From: Rhodospirillaceae bacterium bin65 | Lineage (GTDB): Bacteria > Pseudomonadota > Alphaproteobacteria > Bin65 | Reading direction: 5' to 3' | DNA length: 35,354 nt | Assembly (NCBI GenBank): GCA_002238725.1 | Contig: MPMX01000045.1 | Span: 1-35,354 of the forward strand | Shown: positions 23,922 to 33,086 of the stretch, in pieces | Position numbering within the stretch: position 1 is the first letter of the stretch | Layout of the letters: each line of letters begins with the position of its first letter | Notes under the pieces: model-generated | What the model was told of the DNA's origin: nothing | The model's input: the letters and a program-made list of their open reading frames with translations, nothing else | Database searches by the model: none | Position numbers and translations under genes: made by a program

Positions 23922-24884
23922 TCAGGACGGCGCGCCGCAGACCATGCCGAAGCCGATGCCGTATTCGAGGGTGTCGGCGTAGACCGCGGTTTGCAGACGG
24001 CTGCCGCGGGCTTCGGCATGAGCGGCGGCGGCGGCGATCCAGGTGTGGAGTTCGAGGCTGCCGACGCCCGCTTCGGCCATGACGTCTTCCGGCTTCCAGC
24101 TGTCGAACGAGTCCAGGGTGCTGTTCGTGAGCACATCCAGAAAGAACCGGTCGAATCCGGGATTGAGGCAGATGTCCTCGCGCGTCCGGCTGCCGTCGAC
24201 CAGCATTTGCGCCCCTTCCAGATGCATGACGCGCAGGCGCTCCAGCCATTCGGCCTCGGTAAACGTGCCGCCGCGCTCGCCGGCGAGCTGCCAGCGCGTC
24301 ACCTCGTCGGAGCCCTCTCCGACCAGCGGGAAATAGCGCGTCGGGTGGTGGGACATGCCTCCCGAGCCCATCAGCAGCACGCGTTTGCCCTCCAGCACCG
24401 GTGCGGAGCCGATCGCCTGGCCGAAACGGCGCGAGCGCGAGAAGCGTTGCAACGGCGGCGCCATGACGTTGATGAAGACCGGAATGATCGGATAGGCATC
24501 GAGCGCGCCCAGGATGCGGTAGGCGGGCTGGGAAAAGCCGTGATCGACGGTCATGGTGTGGGACACGCCGGGGTCGAAGCCGGCGGCACGCAGATGGCCG
24601 ATCAGGGCCAGCGCCTCCGTATGCGGCACGTCGAACTGACCGGGAAAACCGCCGATATCATTCACGGCACGGCAGCTCAGGCCGATGCAGGTCGCCGGCA
24701 TGCGGTCGAGGTGGAATCCGCTGTAGTGGTCGGTGCCGAACAGGATGACGATCTCGGGATCGAATGCGCGCACCGCCGCGGCCTGCTCGGCATAGACGGC
24801 TTGGATCGCCTCGTGTTCCGGCGGCTCCGCGGCGAAACACATCAGGATCGGCGAATGGGGCAGGCACAGAAGATAGCTGTTCAT
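23922..24884 (-). CDS. LigB/MhpB-type extradiol ring-cleavage dioxygenase
   Basis: The 320-residue protein matches the class III extradiol dioxygenases, close to E. coli MhpB (2,3-dihydroxyphenylpropionate 1,2-dioxygenase) in length and layout. LCLPHSPIL (His10) and FGTDHYSGFH (His53) supply iron ligands, and VDHGFSQP (His115) and GSGGMSHHP (His179) are the catalytic His pair at the same numbers as in MhpB. It opens catechol-type rings using Fe(II) and oxygen. ATG 24884 overlaps the stop of the SnoaL-like gene by four bases. With the neighbouring FAH-family enzyme it makes up part of a meta-cleavage pathway; the ring substrate is unknown. Confidence 0.9.
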   Translation of the reverse strand: MNSYLLCLPHSPILMCFAAEPPEHEAIQAVYAEQAAAVRAFDPEIVILFGTDHYSGFHLDRMPATCIGLSCRAVNDIGGFPGQFDVPHTEALALIGHLRAAGFDPGVSHTMTVDHGFSQPAYRILGALDAYPIIPVFINVMAPPLQRFSRSRRFGQAIGSAPVLEGKRVLLMGSGGMSHHPTRYFPLVGEGSDEVTRWQLAGERGGTFTEAEWLERLRVMHLEGAQMLVDGSRTREDICLNPGFDRFFLDVLTNSTLDSFDSWKPEDVMAEAGVGSLELHTWIAAAAAHAEARGSRLQTAVYADTLEYGIGFGMVCGAPS

Positions 24885-25342
24885 GCGGACGCCCCCAGCG
24901 GCAGCACCGGCGCGAAATTCTCGCCGACGAACATCTTGCTGACCGACCGGCTGGCGAACAGCCAGCGGCCGCCGATGCGGCGGTAGGTATCGTCGTAGTC
25001 CTGCACCAGCAGCGGAGTCGCCGGGTGCGGCGGCGGCCCGTCGGCGGCGAACAGCAGGAGGATGCAGCTTCCGGCGGCGTTGTCGGGATCCTGCTGCTCC
25101 AGGCGCAGGTTGGTGAACAGGTGGCGGGCGGTGCGCACCCCCGCTGTCGCTTCGCGCCCGGCCCGGGCGGCGTAGGCGGCCCGGATGGCGTCGCGGCCGA
25201 CGCTGCGCTCGCCGCTTTCGCGGCCGTACCAGCCGTCTGCGGCGAACAGGTCGGCCACCGTTGCCGGATCGCCCCGGTCGATGCGCCAGGCGAACTCTGC
25301 GATCAGGGCCTCGATTTTCAGGCGGAGCAGCGGGTCGGTCAT
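24881..25342 (-). CDS. SnoaL-like (NTF2-fold) protein
   Basis: The 153-residue protein has the NTF2/SnoaL pattern: an N-terminal helix pair [30 protein letters not shown], then [27 protein letters not shown] and a C-terminal [26 protein letters not shown] sheet. Members serve as hydratases, isomerases or ring-hydroxylating small subunits, so the reaction cannot be named. It sits between the FAH-family enzyme and the extradiol dioxygenase with 4-base overlaps on both sides, so it very likely acts in the same aromatic pathway. Confidence 0.85.
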   Translation of the reverse strand: MTDPLLRLKIEALIAEFAWRIDRGDPATVADLFAADGWYGRESGERSVGRDAIRAAYAARAGREATAGVRTARHLFTNLRLEQQDPDNAAGSCILLLFAADGPPPHPATPLLVQDYDDTYRRIGGRWLFASRSVSKMFVGENFAPVLPLGASA

Positions 25343-26340
25343 CGCGCCAGCCGCCAGTCCGTCGCCGGCGCCGGATCGCGCCGCACCGGATTGGACAGCC
25401 GCCCCAGCCCGGAGATCGCGACCTCGACCGGACCGTCCAGGCGGCTGAGATCGGCGGCATGCAGCGGCCGGCCGCCGGTCTTGGCGGCGCGGAAGGCGGT
25501 CCCCATCGAGATCATGTCGCCGGCTTCCAGCGTCATGAAGCGCGAGACGAAGGCAAGCACCTCCTCGACCCGGTAAGTGTAGTGGCGGGTATTGTCGTCG
25601 GTGAAAACCTCGCCGGCGACGCTGCAGGAGATGTCGAGATCGTGCGGGTCGGGCACCGCGTCGGCGGTGACCAGCCATGGGCCGGCCGGGCCGAAGCCGT
25701 CGGTGCCCTTGTAGCGCGCGGCGTAGGAGAGGTGCTGTTCGACCTTGCGGACGGCGTCGGGATTCGCCGGATCGGGGTAGAGCGCCCAGTAATGCACCCG
25801 GTCTTCGGCGCGCATGTCGTTGCCGGTCATGTCGTTGAAGATGGTGTAGCCGAAGACGTGGTCAATCGCTTGCGCCGGCTCGATATCCTTGCCGTCCCTG
25901 CCGACGATCACCGCCAGTTCCGGCTCAGGATGCAGGCGGCCGTAGTGGCGCCGGACCGGGATCGGCGCGCCGTGGCCGATCAGGCAGGTGGCCGGCTTCA
26001 TGAAGATGGTCGGATGGTCCGGGGCGCTGATCTTGCGGTCGTCGGCCGCGGAATTGTTCAGCGCCACGCCGACGATCTTGCCCGGCCGCCGCACCGGAGG
26101 ATGCCAGGATACCGCGGGCGCCGGTATCGTCGGAATGGCGGCGGGATTATCCTGTGCCCAGGCCGCGGCCCGGCGGGCGCGGTTCAAACCGCCGCCGCCG
26201 CTGCGCACCAGGTCCAGCATCGTGCCGAACGCCGGTCCGCCGGTCGCTTCGAGCGCCAGGTTGAGGTCGATCAGCGTATCGTCGCCGGCCGCCGCCGCGA
26301 TCCGGTCCTGTCCGTCCCAATGAATGCTGGCAAGGCGCAT
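25339..26340 (-). CDS. Fumarylacetoacetate hydrolase (FAH) family enzyme
   Basis: The 333-residue protein has the FAH fold: [14 protein letters not shown] (88-101), [15 protein letters not shown], then [11 protein letters not shown] with the metal-binding Glu139-x-Glu141 and [10 protein letters not shown] with Asp170. The C-terminal [11 protein letters not shown] corresponds to the MxSGTPxG loop but the usual Thr-Pro is changed. Members hydrolyse or decarboxylate ring-opened diketo or dienol acids. I chose ATG 26340, where the homology starts. It is the first gene of the minus-strand run FAH, SnoaL-like, dioxygenase. The promoter must lie in the 138-base gap shared with mnmA. Confidence 0.88.
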   Translation of the reverse strand: MRLASIHWDGQDRIAAAAGDDTLIDLNLALEATGGPAFGTMLDLVRSGGGGLNRARRAAAWAQDNPAAIPTIPAPAVSWHPPVRRPGKIVGVALNNSAADDRKISAPDHPTIFMKPATCLIGHGAPIPVRRHYGRLHPEPELAVIVGRDGKDIEPAQAIDHVFGYTIFNDMTGNDMRAEDRVHYWALYPDPANPDAVRKVEQHLSYAARYKGTDGFGPAGPWLVTADAVPDPHDLDISCSVAGEVFTDDNTRHYTYRVEEVLAFVSRFMTLEAGDMISMGTAFRAAKTGGRPLHAADLSRLDGPVEVAISGLGRLSNPVRRDPAPATDWRLAR

Positions 26341-26443
26341 GGTAGCCGGCTCGATCCTGCTGCGGGGCGCCATGCTTCGCCCATGGGTTTGGGGCTGTCA
26401 AGGCGCGGCGCGACCGCCGGGAATGCGCCTTGTATCCGCTGCA

Positions 26444-26471
26444 TTGCGTTCCCGCGAGGCCTGCCTATATC
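26444..26471 (+). promoter_or_regulatory. Candidate leaderless promoter of mnmA
   Basis: TTGCGT (26444-26449), 16 bases and TATATC (26466-26471) place the transcript start at or one base before the mnmA ATG (26479). No Shine-Dalgarno is seen, which fits a leaderless mRNA. Confidence 0.4.
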
Positions 26472-26478
26472 CGGCCTC

Positions 26479-27645
26479 ATGGCTGCGCAGACCAACAGTC
26501 TCGGCTTTGCCAAACCGCCCGCGCGGACGCGCGTCGCGGTCGCGATGTCCGGCGGTGTCGACAGTTCCGTCACCGCCGCGATGCTGCATGCCGGGGGCTA
26601 CGAGGTCGTCGGCATCACGCTGCAACTCTACGACCACGGGGCGGCCGTGAGCCGGCCGGGCGCCTGCTGCGCCGGGCAGGACATCCGCGACGCCCGCCGG
26701 GTCGCCGAGCAGGCCGGCTTTCCGCACTATGTGCTGGACTACGAATCGCGCTTCCGGGAGAGCGTGATCGACGATTTCGCCGACAGCTATCTGCGCGGCG
26801 AGACGCCCTTGCCCTGCGTGCGCTGCAACCAGACCGTCAAGTTCACCGACCTGATGCAGACCGCGCGCGATCTCGACGCCGACTGCCTGGCGACCGGCCA
26901 TTATGTCCGCCGGATCGAGGCGGCGGAGGGGCCGGAGCTGCACAAGGCCGCCGATCCGGCCAAGGACCAGAGCTATTTCCTGTTCGCCACCACGCGCGAG
27001 CAGCTCGGCTATCTGCGCTTTCCGCTGGGCGGCCGGCTGAAGGAAGAGACCCGCCGCATCGCCCGCGACCTGGACGTCCCCGTGGCCGACAAGCCGGACA
27101 GCCAGGATATCTGCTTCGTGCCGGACGGCGACTATGCGCAGGTGGTCGAGAAGCTGCGGCCCGGCGCCTGCGACCCCGGCCGGATCGTCGATCTCAACGG
27201 CAACGAACTGGGCCGGCACGACGGCATCATCCGCTTCACCGTCGGCCAGCGCCGGGGCCTCGGCATCGGCGGCACGGCCCAGCCGCTCTATGTCGTGCGG
27301 ATCGACGCGGAGACAAATGATGTGGTCGTCGGCCCGCGCGCCGCATTGGCCCGGCGCAGCATCGCGATCGAGAAGCTGAACTGGATCGGCGATGCGAGGC
27401 CGGAGGGCAGGGTATCGGGCGGCGGCGAAATTCGCGCCGAAGCGCGCATCCGCAACGCCGGCGAGGCCATGCCGTGCCGGGCCGAGGTCGAACTAGAGGG
27501 CCGCGCGACGCTGACCTTCGACGACCCGCAATACGGCGTTTCGGCCGGCCAGGCCGCGGTGCTCTACGACGGCACGCGCCTCCTCGGCGGCGGCTGGATC
27601 GCCCCTCGATACGCCCCGGAAAAAATCCGGGGCTACTCGGGATGA
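26479..27645 (+). CDS. mnmA: tRNA-specific 2-thiouridylase MnmA
   Basis: The 388-residue enzyme thiolates U34 of tRNA-Lys, -Glu and -Gln. SGGVDSS (24-30) is the PP-loop ATP-binding motif; RCNQTVKF has Cys116 and [13 protein letters not shown] has Cys212, the two catalytic cysteines. The middle and C-terminal beta-barrel domains ([24 protein letters not shown]) are normal. I start at ATG 26479; the frame upstream is antisense to the FAH gene. After the usual end LLGGGWIA the protein runs on for about 13 residues ([13 protein letters not shown]) encoded by a dispersed repeat, so the natural stop has been displaced. No Shine-Dalgarno is seen. Confidence 0.96.
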   Translation: MAAQTNSLGFAKPPARTRVAVAMSGGVDSSVTAAMLHAGGYEVVGITLQLYDHGAAVSRPGACCAGQDIRDARRVAEQAGFPHYVLDYESRFRESVIDDFADSYLRGETPLPCVRCNQTVKFTDLMQTARDLDADCLATGHYVRRIEAAEGPELHKAADPAKDQSYFLFATTREQLGYLRFPLGGRLKEETRRIARDLDVPVADKPDSQDICFVPDGDYAQVVEKLRPGACDPGRIVDLNGNELGRHDGIIRFTVGQRRGLGIGGTAQPLYVVRIDAETNDVVVGPRAALARRSIAIEKLNWIGDARPEGRVSGGGEIRAEARIRNAGEAMPCRAEVELEGRATLTFDDPQYGVSAGQAAVLYDGTRLLGGGWIAPRYAPEKIRGYSG

Positions 27646-27650
27646 GGGGA
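27604..27650 (+). repeat. Dispersed repeat at the mnmA 3' end, copy 1
   Basis: The stretch CCTCGATACGCC, CCGGAAAAAATCCGG, GGCTACTCGGGATGAGG shares both ends with the copy at 27684-27727 in opposite orientation, but with a different centre. It supplies the last codons and stop of mnmA; its CCCCGG...CCGGGG core could also act as a hairpin. Confidence 0.65.
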
Positions 27651-27683
27651 TTTCGATATTGATTTGCTGCGATGGCACTACCC

Positions 27684-27727
27684 TCACCCTCGTCCTGAGT
27701 AGCCGCCGCAGGCGGCATATCGAAGGG
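27684..27727 (-). repeat. Dispersed repeat downstream of mnmA, copy 2
   Basis: Read on the minus strand: CCCTTCGATATGCC, GCCTGCGGC, GGCTACTCAGGACGAGG. The outer parts match copy 1 with a few changes and the centre is a different palindrome. The pair makes a larger inverted repeat around 27651-27683. Confidence 0.65.
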
Positions 27728-27801
27728 CGGGCGACGGTGCCTTCCACGCCGCAACGCTCCAGACAATCGGGTCGAGTGACCGCGACGAATCAAGGGCCGG
27801 C

Positions 27802-27831
27802 TTGACAGCCGCCGGACCTTGAACCTATTTC
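27802..27831 (+). promoter_or_regulatory. Candidate promoter of tRNA-Met
   Basis: TTGACA (27802-27807), 18 bases and TATTTC (27826-27831), with a predicted start about 90 bases before the tRNA. The -10 element is a weak match. Confidence 0.4.
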
Positions 27832-27928
27832 GCCGCGTCCCGCAGGGCGGGTGTTCCGGGCGGCAGCCACCGGCTCTGTCCGCCGCCCGCCGCCGCCGGA
27901 TTTCCGGCCCCGCGTGCGACAGGATTGG

Positions 27929-28005
27929 GGCGGAGTAGCTCAGCTGGTTAGAGCAGCGGAATCATAATCCGCGTGTCGGGGGTTCAAGTCCCTCCTCCGC
28001 TACCA
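27929..28005 (+). tRNA. tRNA-Met (CAU anticodon), elongator type
   Basis: A complete 77-base cloverleaf with encoded CCA: acceptor GGCGGAG/CTCCGCT (G1-U72 pair), D-arm AGCTCAGCTGGTTAGAGC, anticodon stem GCGGA/TCCGC with loop ATCATAA (anticodon CAT), and T-arm GGGGGTTCAAGTCCCTC. The lack of the unpaired C1 and GGG anticodon stem excludes initiator tRNA. A lysidine-modified tRNA-Ile with the same anticodon is less likely but not excluded. Confidence 0.93.
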
Positions 28006-28095
28006 TTTTCTGCCGCATTCCGCCTTTGCGAACGGTCTACCCGGTTATGCCTTGGCGCTTGCCGTCGCCCACCGCCCAACGCCATATCTTCCCGC

Positions 28096-28854
28096 ATGGA
28101 ATGGACCGACGACGCCATTGTCCTGTCTGCCCGGCGCCACGGCGAGAGCAGCCTTGTCGTGCAGCTGCTGACCGCGGAACACGGCCGCCATGCCGGGCTC
28201 GCCCATGGCGGCGCCTCGCGGCGGCAAATGCCGGTCTATCAGCCGGGCAACGAGGTGCGGGCGACCTGGCGTGCCCGGCTCGCAGAGAATCTCGGCACGC
28301 TGAAGGCGGAACTCGTGACCGGCCGGGCCGGGCAATGGATCGACGATCCGCTGCGCCTTGCCGGGATCGGCGCCGCCTGTGCCGTTGCCGAAGCGTCGCT
28401 GCCGGAGCGGGCCCCGGCGCCCGCCGTCTATCGCGGCCTGCTGGCGCTGCTGGAGGCCCTGGAGCGCGAGGACTGGGGCGAAGCCTATGTCGCGTGGGAA
28501 ATCGCGCTGCTGGGCGAGCTCGGTTTCGGGCTCGATCTCGAACGCTGCGCGGCCACCGGCCGCAACGACCGGCTGGCTTATGTGTCGCCGAACAGCGGCC
28601 GGGCCGTCAGCCTGTCGGCGGGCGAGCCCTATGCCGACCGGCTGCTGCGCCTGCCGGATTTCCTGAACGGCGGGGCCGATGCCGGGGAACGGTCGGGGAG
28701 AGGATCGGCGGGCGTTTCGTGGCCCGACATCGACGACGGGCTGAAGCTGAGCGGCCATTTCCTCGAACGGCATGTCTTCGCGCCCCACGACCGCCCCCTG
28801 CCGCCGGCGCGCCAGCGGTTCGCCGACAAGATCGAGAGAGCGGGCGCATCATAG
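28096..28854 (+). CDS. recO: DNA repair protein RecO
   Basis: The 252-residue protein fits RecO, which anneals single-stranded DNA and loads RecA with RecR in gap repair. MEWTDDAIVLSARRHGESSLVVQLLTAEHG is the N-terminal OB-fold signature, and GASRRQMPVYQPGNEVRATWRAR continues it. The helical domain has YVAWEIALLGELGFGLDLERCAATG. The zinc-binding Cys set of some RecO proteins is reduced to one Cys here. ATG 28096 has no Shine-Dalgarno; CATATC 8-13 bases upstream might be a -10 element of a leaderless transcript. It lies 90 bases after tRNA-Met. Confidence 0.93.
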   Translation: MEWTDDAIVLSARRHGESSLVVQLLTAEHGRHAGLAHGGASRRQMPVYQPGNEVRATWRARLAENLGTLKAELVTGRAGQWIDDPLRLAGIGAACAVAEASLPERAPAPAVYRGLLALLEALEREDWGEAYVAWEIALLGELGFGLDLERCAATGRNDRLAYVSPNSGRAVSLSAGEPYADRLLRLPDFLNGGADAGERSGRGSAGVSWPDIDDGLKLSGHFLERHVFAPHDRPLPPARQRFADKIERAGAS

Positions 28855-28883
28855 CGATCACCACGACACGCCCGGCCGTTCGC

Positions 28884-28912
28884 TTGACACCCGTCGGGGG
28901 CGGCGCTACATG
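28884..28912 (+). promoter_or_regulatory. Promoter of tRNA-Asp
   Basis: TTGACA (28884-28889), an exact 17-base spacer and TACATG (28907-28912). The start near 28919 gives a leader of about 88 bases that contains a 12-bp tandem repeat. Confidence 0.6.
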
Positions 28913-28942
28913 CCGCGCTCTGCATAGGCGCACGATGGTACG

Positions 28943-28990
28943 CATTCCGGGGCGCTTTCCGGAACGCATTCCGGAGCACATTCCGGCCGC
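28943..28990 (+). repeat. 12-bp tandem repeat, four units, in the tRNA-Asp leader
   Basis: The units CATTCCGGGGCG, CTTTCCGGAACG, CATTCCGGAGCA and CATTCCGGCCGC follow each other without gaps and share the core TTCCGG. They lie between the tRNA-Asp promoter and the tRNA 5' end. Confidence 0.8.
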
Positions 28991-29006
28991 GCGCCGCGCC
29001 TGCTGC

Positions 29007-29084
<78 letters not shown>

Positions 29085-29197
29085 CCGCCCCCGGTAATCC
29101 GGGTTTCCAAAACGCCGCGATCACGAAGATTTGCCGTGCCGCCGCCGCCGAACCGGCGCGTGCCCGGTATGCGGCCAAACGGGACCGTGGTAAGGCT

Positions 29198-29225
29198 TTG
29201 CAATCGAGACCGCCGGCCCTATAAC
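29198..29225 (+). promoter_or_regulatory. Promoter of the nuo operon
   Basis: TTGCAA (29198-29203), 16 bases and TATAAC (29220-29225) are a good sigma-70 type match. The predicted start near 29232 gives a leader of about 97 bases before nuoA. The gap 29085-29328 holds no gene. Confidence 0.55.
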
Positions 29226-29328
29226 CGGTTCGTCCGGGTCGGGGCCGCGGGCGCGCGTTTGCGTGCGCGGACGGCGTCGGCGTAACGCCGCGTTGCGCCG
29301 CAAGAACAAGGCAACCCTTGCGGGACAG

Positions 29329-29694
29329 ATGAGCGACATTCTTGCCGAATATCTGCCGATCGCCATCTTTCTGGGGATTGCCCTGGGGCTGGCCCTGGCG
29401 ATGGTCGCCGCCTCGTGGATTCTGGCGAAACAGAAGCCCTATTCGGAAAAGCTGGCGGCTTACGAATGCGGTTTCGACGCCTTCGAGGATTCGCGCGGCC
29501 AGTTCGACGTGCGCTTCTATCTCGTCGCCATCCTGTTCATCATTTTCGACCTCGAAGTCGCCTTCCTGTTCCCCTGGGCGATCACGCTGTCGGAGACCCA
29601 GCATTTCGGCTTCTGGTCCATGGTGGTGTTCCTGGTCATTCTGACCGTCGGCTTCGTCTATGAATGGAAGAAGGGGGCGCTGGAATGGGAATAG
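29329..29694 (+). CDS. nuoA: NADH-quinone oxidoreductase subunit A
   Basis: The 121-residue membrane subunit of complex I has three membrane segments and the conserved loop [43 protein letters not shown], with the ECG motif next to the quinone site. ATG 29329 follows GGGACAG; longer in-frame starts upstream lack homology. nuoB begins ten bases before its stop, so the two are coupled. It opens the nuo operon, which encodes the proton-pumping NADH dehydrogenase. Confidence 0.97.
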   Translation: MSDILAEYLPIAIFLGIALGLALAMVAASWILAKQKPYSEKLAAYECGFDAFEDSRGQFDVRFYLVAILFIIFDLEVAFLFPWAITLSETQHFGFWSMVVFLVILTVGFVYEWKKGALEWE

Positions 29695-30236
29695 CCGCTC
29701 CTGACGCCCCGGATGCCGCTGCGGCCGGCGCTCCGGCGAAACTGCCCGAGCTCGACGCCTTTCTGGACAAGGAGTTCCAGTCGAAGGGCTTTGTCGTCTC
29801 CAGCCTGGATTCGCTGGTCGGCTGGGCCCAGTCCGGCTCGCTCTGGCCGATGACCTTCGGGCTGGCCTGCTGCGCCGTCGAGATGATGCACACCGGCGCC
29901 AGCCGCTACGATCTCGACCGGTTCGGCACGGTGTTCTTCCCCAGCCCGCGCCAGTCGGACGTGATGATCGTGGCCGGGACGCTGACCAACAAGATGGCGC
30001 CGGCGCTGCGCCGGGTCTACGACCAGATGGCCGAGCCGCGCTGGGTGATCTCGATGGGCTCCTGCGCCAACGGCGGCGGCTACTACCACTATTCCTATTC
30101 GGTGGTGCGCGGCTGCGACCGGATCGTGCCGGTCGACATCTATGTGCCCGGCTGCCCGCCGACCGCCGAAGCGCTGCTGTACGGCGTGCTGCAGCTTCAG
30201 AAAAAGATCCGCCGCACGGCGACCTTTGCGCGTTAG
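29685..30236 (+). CDS. nuoB: NADH-quinone oxidoreductase subunit B
   Basis: The 183-residue subunit carries the N2 [4Fe-4S] cluster that passes electrons to quinone. Its four ligands are visible: ACCAVEM (Cys62, Cys63), GSCANGGG (Cys127) and VPGCPPT (Cys157). I start at ATG 29685, which overlaps the nuoA stop and follows a GGGGG; an ATG at 29664 would add seven residues. A short Ala/Pro-rich N-terminal tail precedes the core, as in other alphaproteobacteria. Confidence 0.97.
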   Translation: MGIAAPDAPDAAAAGAPAKLPELDAFLDKEFQSKGFVVSSLDSLVGWAQSGSLWPMTFGLACCAVEMMHTGASRYDLDRFGTVFFPSPRQSDVMIVAGTLTNKMAPALRRVYDQMAEPRWVISMGSCANGGGYYHYSYSVVRGCDRIVPVDIYVPGCPPTAEALLYGVLQLQKKIRRTATFAR

Positions 30237-30257
30237 ACCGCGAAACCCCGGCAGCCG

Positions 30258-30905
30258 ATGTCCCTGGAAGCGCTCCAAGACCTGAAAGAGCATGTCCTCG
30301 CCGTCCTGTCGCCGGAGGCGATCGAGGCGGATATCGTGCGCGGCGAACTGTGCGTTACGGTCGGCCGGGCTTCCATCGTCAAGGCGCTGACCCGGCTGCG
30401 CGACGATCCGAACTGCGCCTTCACCTGCCTGGTCGATCTCTGCGGCGTCGACTGGCCGGCGCGCGAACGGCGCTTCGACGTCGTCTACAACCTGCTGAGC
30501 GTGACCTCGAACCTGCGTTGCCGGGTCAAGGTTCATACCGACGAGGAGACGCCGGTGCCCTCGGTCGCTGAGGTTTTCAGCGCCGCCGGCTGGTTCGAGC
30601 GCGAGGCGTGGGATCTGTACGGCATCTATTTCTCGGACAACCCGGACCTGCGCCGCCTGTTGACCGACTACGGTTTCGACGGCCATCCCCTGCGCAAGGA
30701 TTTCCCGCTCACCGGCTTCGTCGAGGTGCGCTACGACGAGGAACAGAAGCGGGTGGTCTACGAGCCCGTGACCTTGCAGCAGGATTACCGGACGTTCGAT
30801 TTCCTCTCGCCCTGGGAAGGCATGACGCGCGGCCTGCCGCCGTCTGCGCCGGGTGACGAGAAGGCCGGACAGGCCGGCGCGGCGGAGGACCAGGGCCATG
30901 CCTGA
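30258..30905 (+). CDS. nuoC: NADH-quinone oxidoreductase subunit C
   Basis: The 215-residue hydrophilic-arm subunit shows the NuoC signature [39 protein letters not shown]. It packs against NuoD near the quinone channel. It is separate from NuoD here, not fused as in E. coli. The C-terminus ([20 protein letters not shown]) is an unconserved Ala/Gly tail, and its last codons overlap the nuoD start by eight bases. Confidence 0.97.
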   Translation: MSLEALQDLKEHVLAVLSPEAIEADIVRGELCVTVGRASIVKALTRLRDDPNCAFTCLVDLCGVDWPARERRFDVVYNLLSVTSNLRCRVKVHTDEETPVPSVAEVFSAAGWFEREAWDLYGIYFSDNPDLRRLLTDYGFDGHPLRKDFPLTGFVEVRYDEEQKRVVYEPVTLQQDYRTFDFLSPWEGMTRGLPPSAPGDEKAGQAGAAEDQGHA

Positions 30906-32127
30906 CGGACCGACGGCGGCCGGGGCTGCGGGCGATCTCAGGCCCGGCGAGGTCGAGATCAAAAATCTCAACCTGAATTTCGGGCCCCAGCATCCGGCGG
31001 CGCACGGCGTGCTGCGCCTGGTGCTGGAGATGGACGGCGAGATCGTCGAGCGCGCCGACCCGCATATCGGCCTGCTGCACCGCGGCACCGAAAAGCTGAT
31101 CGAGCAGAAAACCTATCTGCAGGCCGTGCCCTATTTCGACCGGCTCGACTATGTCGCGCCGATGAACCAGGAGCATGCCTTCGCCCTGGCGACGGAAAAG
31201 CTGCTGGATCTGGAAGTCCCGCCGCGCGGCCAGGCGATCCGGGTGCTTTACGCCGAAATAGGCCGGGTGCTGAACCATCTGCTGAACGTGCCGGCCTACG
31301 CCATGGACGTGGGCGCGCTGACGCCCTTCCTGTGGGCCTTCGAAGAGCGCGAAAAGCTCATGGCATTCTACGAGCGCGTCTGCGGCGCGCGGCTCCATGC
31401 GGCCTATTTCCGGCCCGGCGGCGTGCATCGGGATTTGCCGGCCGGGCTGATCGGCGACATCCGGGAATGGCGCGCGGCCTTCCCGAAGATCGTCGACGAT
31501 ATCGAGACGCTGCTGACCGAGAATCGCATTTTCAAGCAGCGCTCGGTCGATATCGGCGTCGTCGACGCGAAAGATGCTCTCGACTGGGGCTTCTCGGGCC
31601 CGATGCTGCGCGCCTCCGGCCTCGCCTGGGACCTGCGCAAGGCCCAGCCCTACGACGGCTACGAGGCCTACGATTTCGATATTCCAGTCGGCCGGAACGG
31701 CGATTGCTACGACCGCTACCTCGTGCGCGTCGAGGAGATGCGCCAGAGCCTGCGCATCATCGACCAGGCGCTCGACCGGCTGGAGACGCTGGACGGGGCG
31801 GTGGCGGCGGACGACAACAAGGTGACGCCGCCAAAACGGGGTGAGATGAAGCGCTCGATGGAGGCGCTGATCCACCATTTCAAGCTCTACACCGAGGGCT
31901 ATCGCGTCCCGGCCGGCGAGACCTACTCCGCCGTCGAGGCGCCGAAGGGCGAGTTCGGCGTCTATCTGGTCGCCGACGGCACCAACAAACCCTACCGCTG
32001 CAAGATCCGGGCGCCGGGCTTTGCCCATCTCCAGGCGACCGAATTCATGTCGAAAGGCCACATGCTGGCGGATGTCTGCGCCATCGTCGGCTCCATGGAC
32101 GTCGTGTTCGGCGAGGTCGACCGGTGA
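30898..32127 (+). CDS. nuoD: NADH-quinone oxidoreductase subunit D
   Basis: The 409-residue 49-kDa-type subunit helps form the quinone-binding site. [45 protein letters not shown] and the C-terminal [16 protein letters not shown] are the conserved blocks, the last being typical of the hydrogenase-like fold end. ATG 30898 is inside the nuoC end. Its TGA overlaps the GTG of nuoE by four bases. Confidence 0.97.
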   Translation: MPDGPTAAGAAGDLRPGEVEIKNLNLNFGPQHPAAHGVLRLVLEMDGEIVERADPHIGLLHRGTEKLIEQKTYLQAVPYFDRLDYVAPMNQEHAFALATEKLLDLEVPPRGQAIRVLYAEIGRVLNHLLNVPAYAMDVGALTPFLWAFEEREKLMAFYERVCGARLHAAYFRPGGVHRDLPAGLIGDIREWRAAFPKIVDDIETLLTENRIFKQRSVDIGVVDAKDALDWGFSGPMLRASGLAWDLRKAQPYDGYEAYDFDIPVGRNGDCYDRYLVRVEEMRQSLRIIDQALDRLETLDGAVAADDNKVTPPKRGEMKRSMEALIHHFKLYTEGYRVPAGETYSAVEAPKGEFGVYLVADGTNKPYRCKIRAPGFAHLQATEFMSKGHMLADVCAIVGSMDVVFGEVDR

Positions 32128-33086
32128 GCGGGCCCGCGGCAGGCGCCGCCGTCGAGCAGCCGGACAGCTTCGCCTTCGACGGCGAGCACGGCCGGGCGGT
32201 GGACAGGGCGGTCGCCCGCTATCCGGAAGGCCGGCAGGCCAGCGCGGTCCTGCCGCTGCTCGACCTGGCGCAGCGTCAGCACGGCGGCTGGGTTCCCCAG
32301 GCTGCGATCGAGCATATCGCCGGACGGCTGGGCATGGCGAAGATCCGGGTGATGGAAGTCGCGACCTTCTACACCATGATCAACCTGGCCCCGGTCGGCC
32401 GGCACCATCTCCAGGTGTGCGGCACGACTCCCTGCATGTTGCGCGGCGTTGGCGAAGTGTTCCGCGCGATCCGCGACGAAACCGGCATCGGGCCCGGCGA
32501 GACCAGCGAAGACGGGCTGTTCACCTGCAGCGAAGTCGAGTGCCTCGGCGCCTGCGTGAACGCGCCGATGGTCCAGGTGAACGACGATTTCGTCGAGGAC
32601 CTGACCTACGAGAATTTTTCCGGCCTCCTGCGCACTCTGAAAAATGGCGGCGAGCTGCCGACCGGCTCCCTGGTCGGGCGCCATTCCTCGGAACCGGAAG
32701 ACGGCGCCCGCACCCTGACCGACGTGCCGGCCCCGACTCCTTTCGACCCCGAGGTCGTCTATGGGTTGAACGGCGCCGGCATCCCGGTATCCGCCGAAGC
32801 ACCGTCGCCGGCGCCGGCCGAAAACGAAGGCCGGCCGCCCGCGCTCGAAGGACCGCGCGGCGGCAATGCCGATGCGCTGACCCGGATCAAGGGCCTCGGC
32901 CCGAGGATCGAGAGTGCGCTGCATGGCATCGGCATTTATCACTTCGACCAGATCGCCGCCTGGACGCCTGAAGAAAAAGACTGGGTGAACGGGGCGCTGA
33001 AGCTCGGCGGCCGGGCCGACCGCGGCGATTGGGTTGCGCAGGCCGCGGCGCTGGAAAATGCGGCTGCAGGGGAGGGCGGCGCCTGA
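32124..33086 (+). CDS. nuoE: NADH-quinone oxidoreductase subunit E with C-terminal helical extension
   Basis: The first 160 or so residues are the thioredoxin-like 24-kDa subunit with the N1a [2Fe-2S] ligands Cys99 and Cys104 (CGTTPC), and Cys140 and Cys144 (ECLGAC). Total length is 320, about twice that of E. coli NuoE. After a Pro/Ala-rich linker (about 185-245) comes [39 protein letters not shown], a helix-hairpin-helix-like domain found at this place in several alphaproteobacterial NuoE proteins. Its role is not known to me. Start is GTG 32124, coupled to nuoD; the stop overlaps the nuoF ATG. Confidence 0.96.
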   Translation: MSGPAAGAAVEQPDSFAFDGEHGRAVDRAVARYPEGRQASAVLPLLDLAQRQHGGWVPQAAIEHIAGRLGMAKIRVMEVATFYTMINLAPVGRHHLQVCGTTPCMLRGVGEVFRAIRDETGIGPGETSEDGLFTCSEVECLGACVNAPMVQVNDDFVEDLTYENFSGLLRTLKNGGELPTGSLVGRHSSEPEDGARTLTDVPAPTPFDPEVVYGLNGAGIPVSAEAPSPAPAENEGRPPALEGPRGGNADALTRIKGLGPRIESALHGIGIYHFDQIAAWTPEEKDWVNGALKLGGRADRGDWVAQAAALENAAAGEGGA

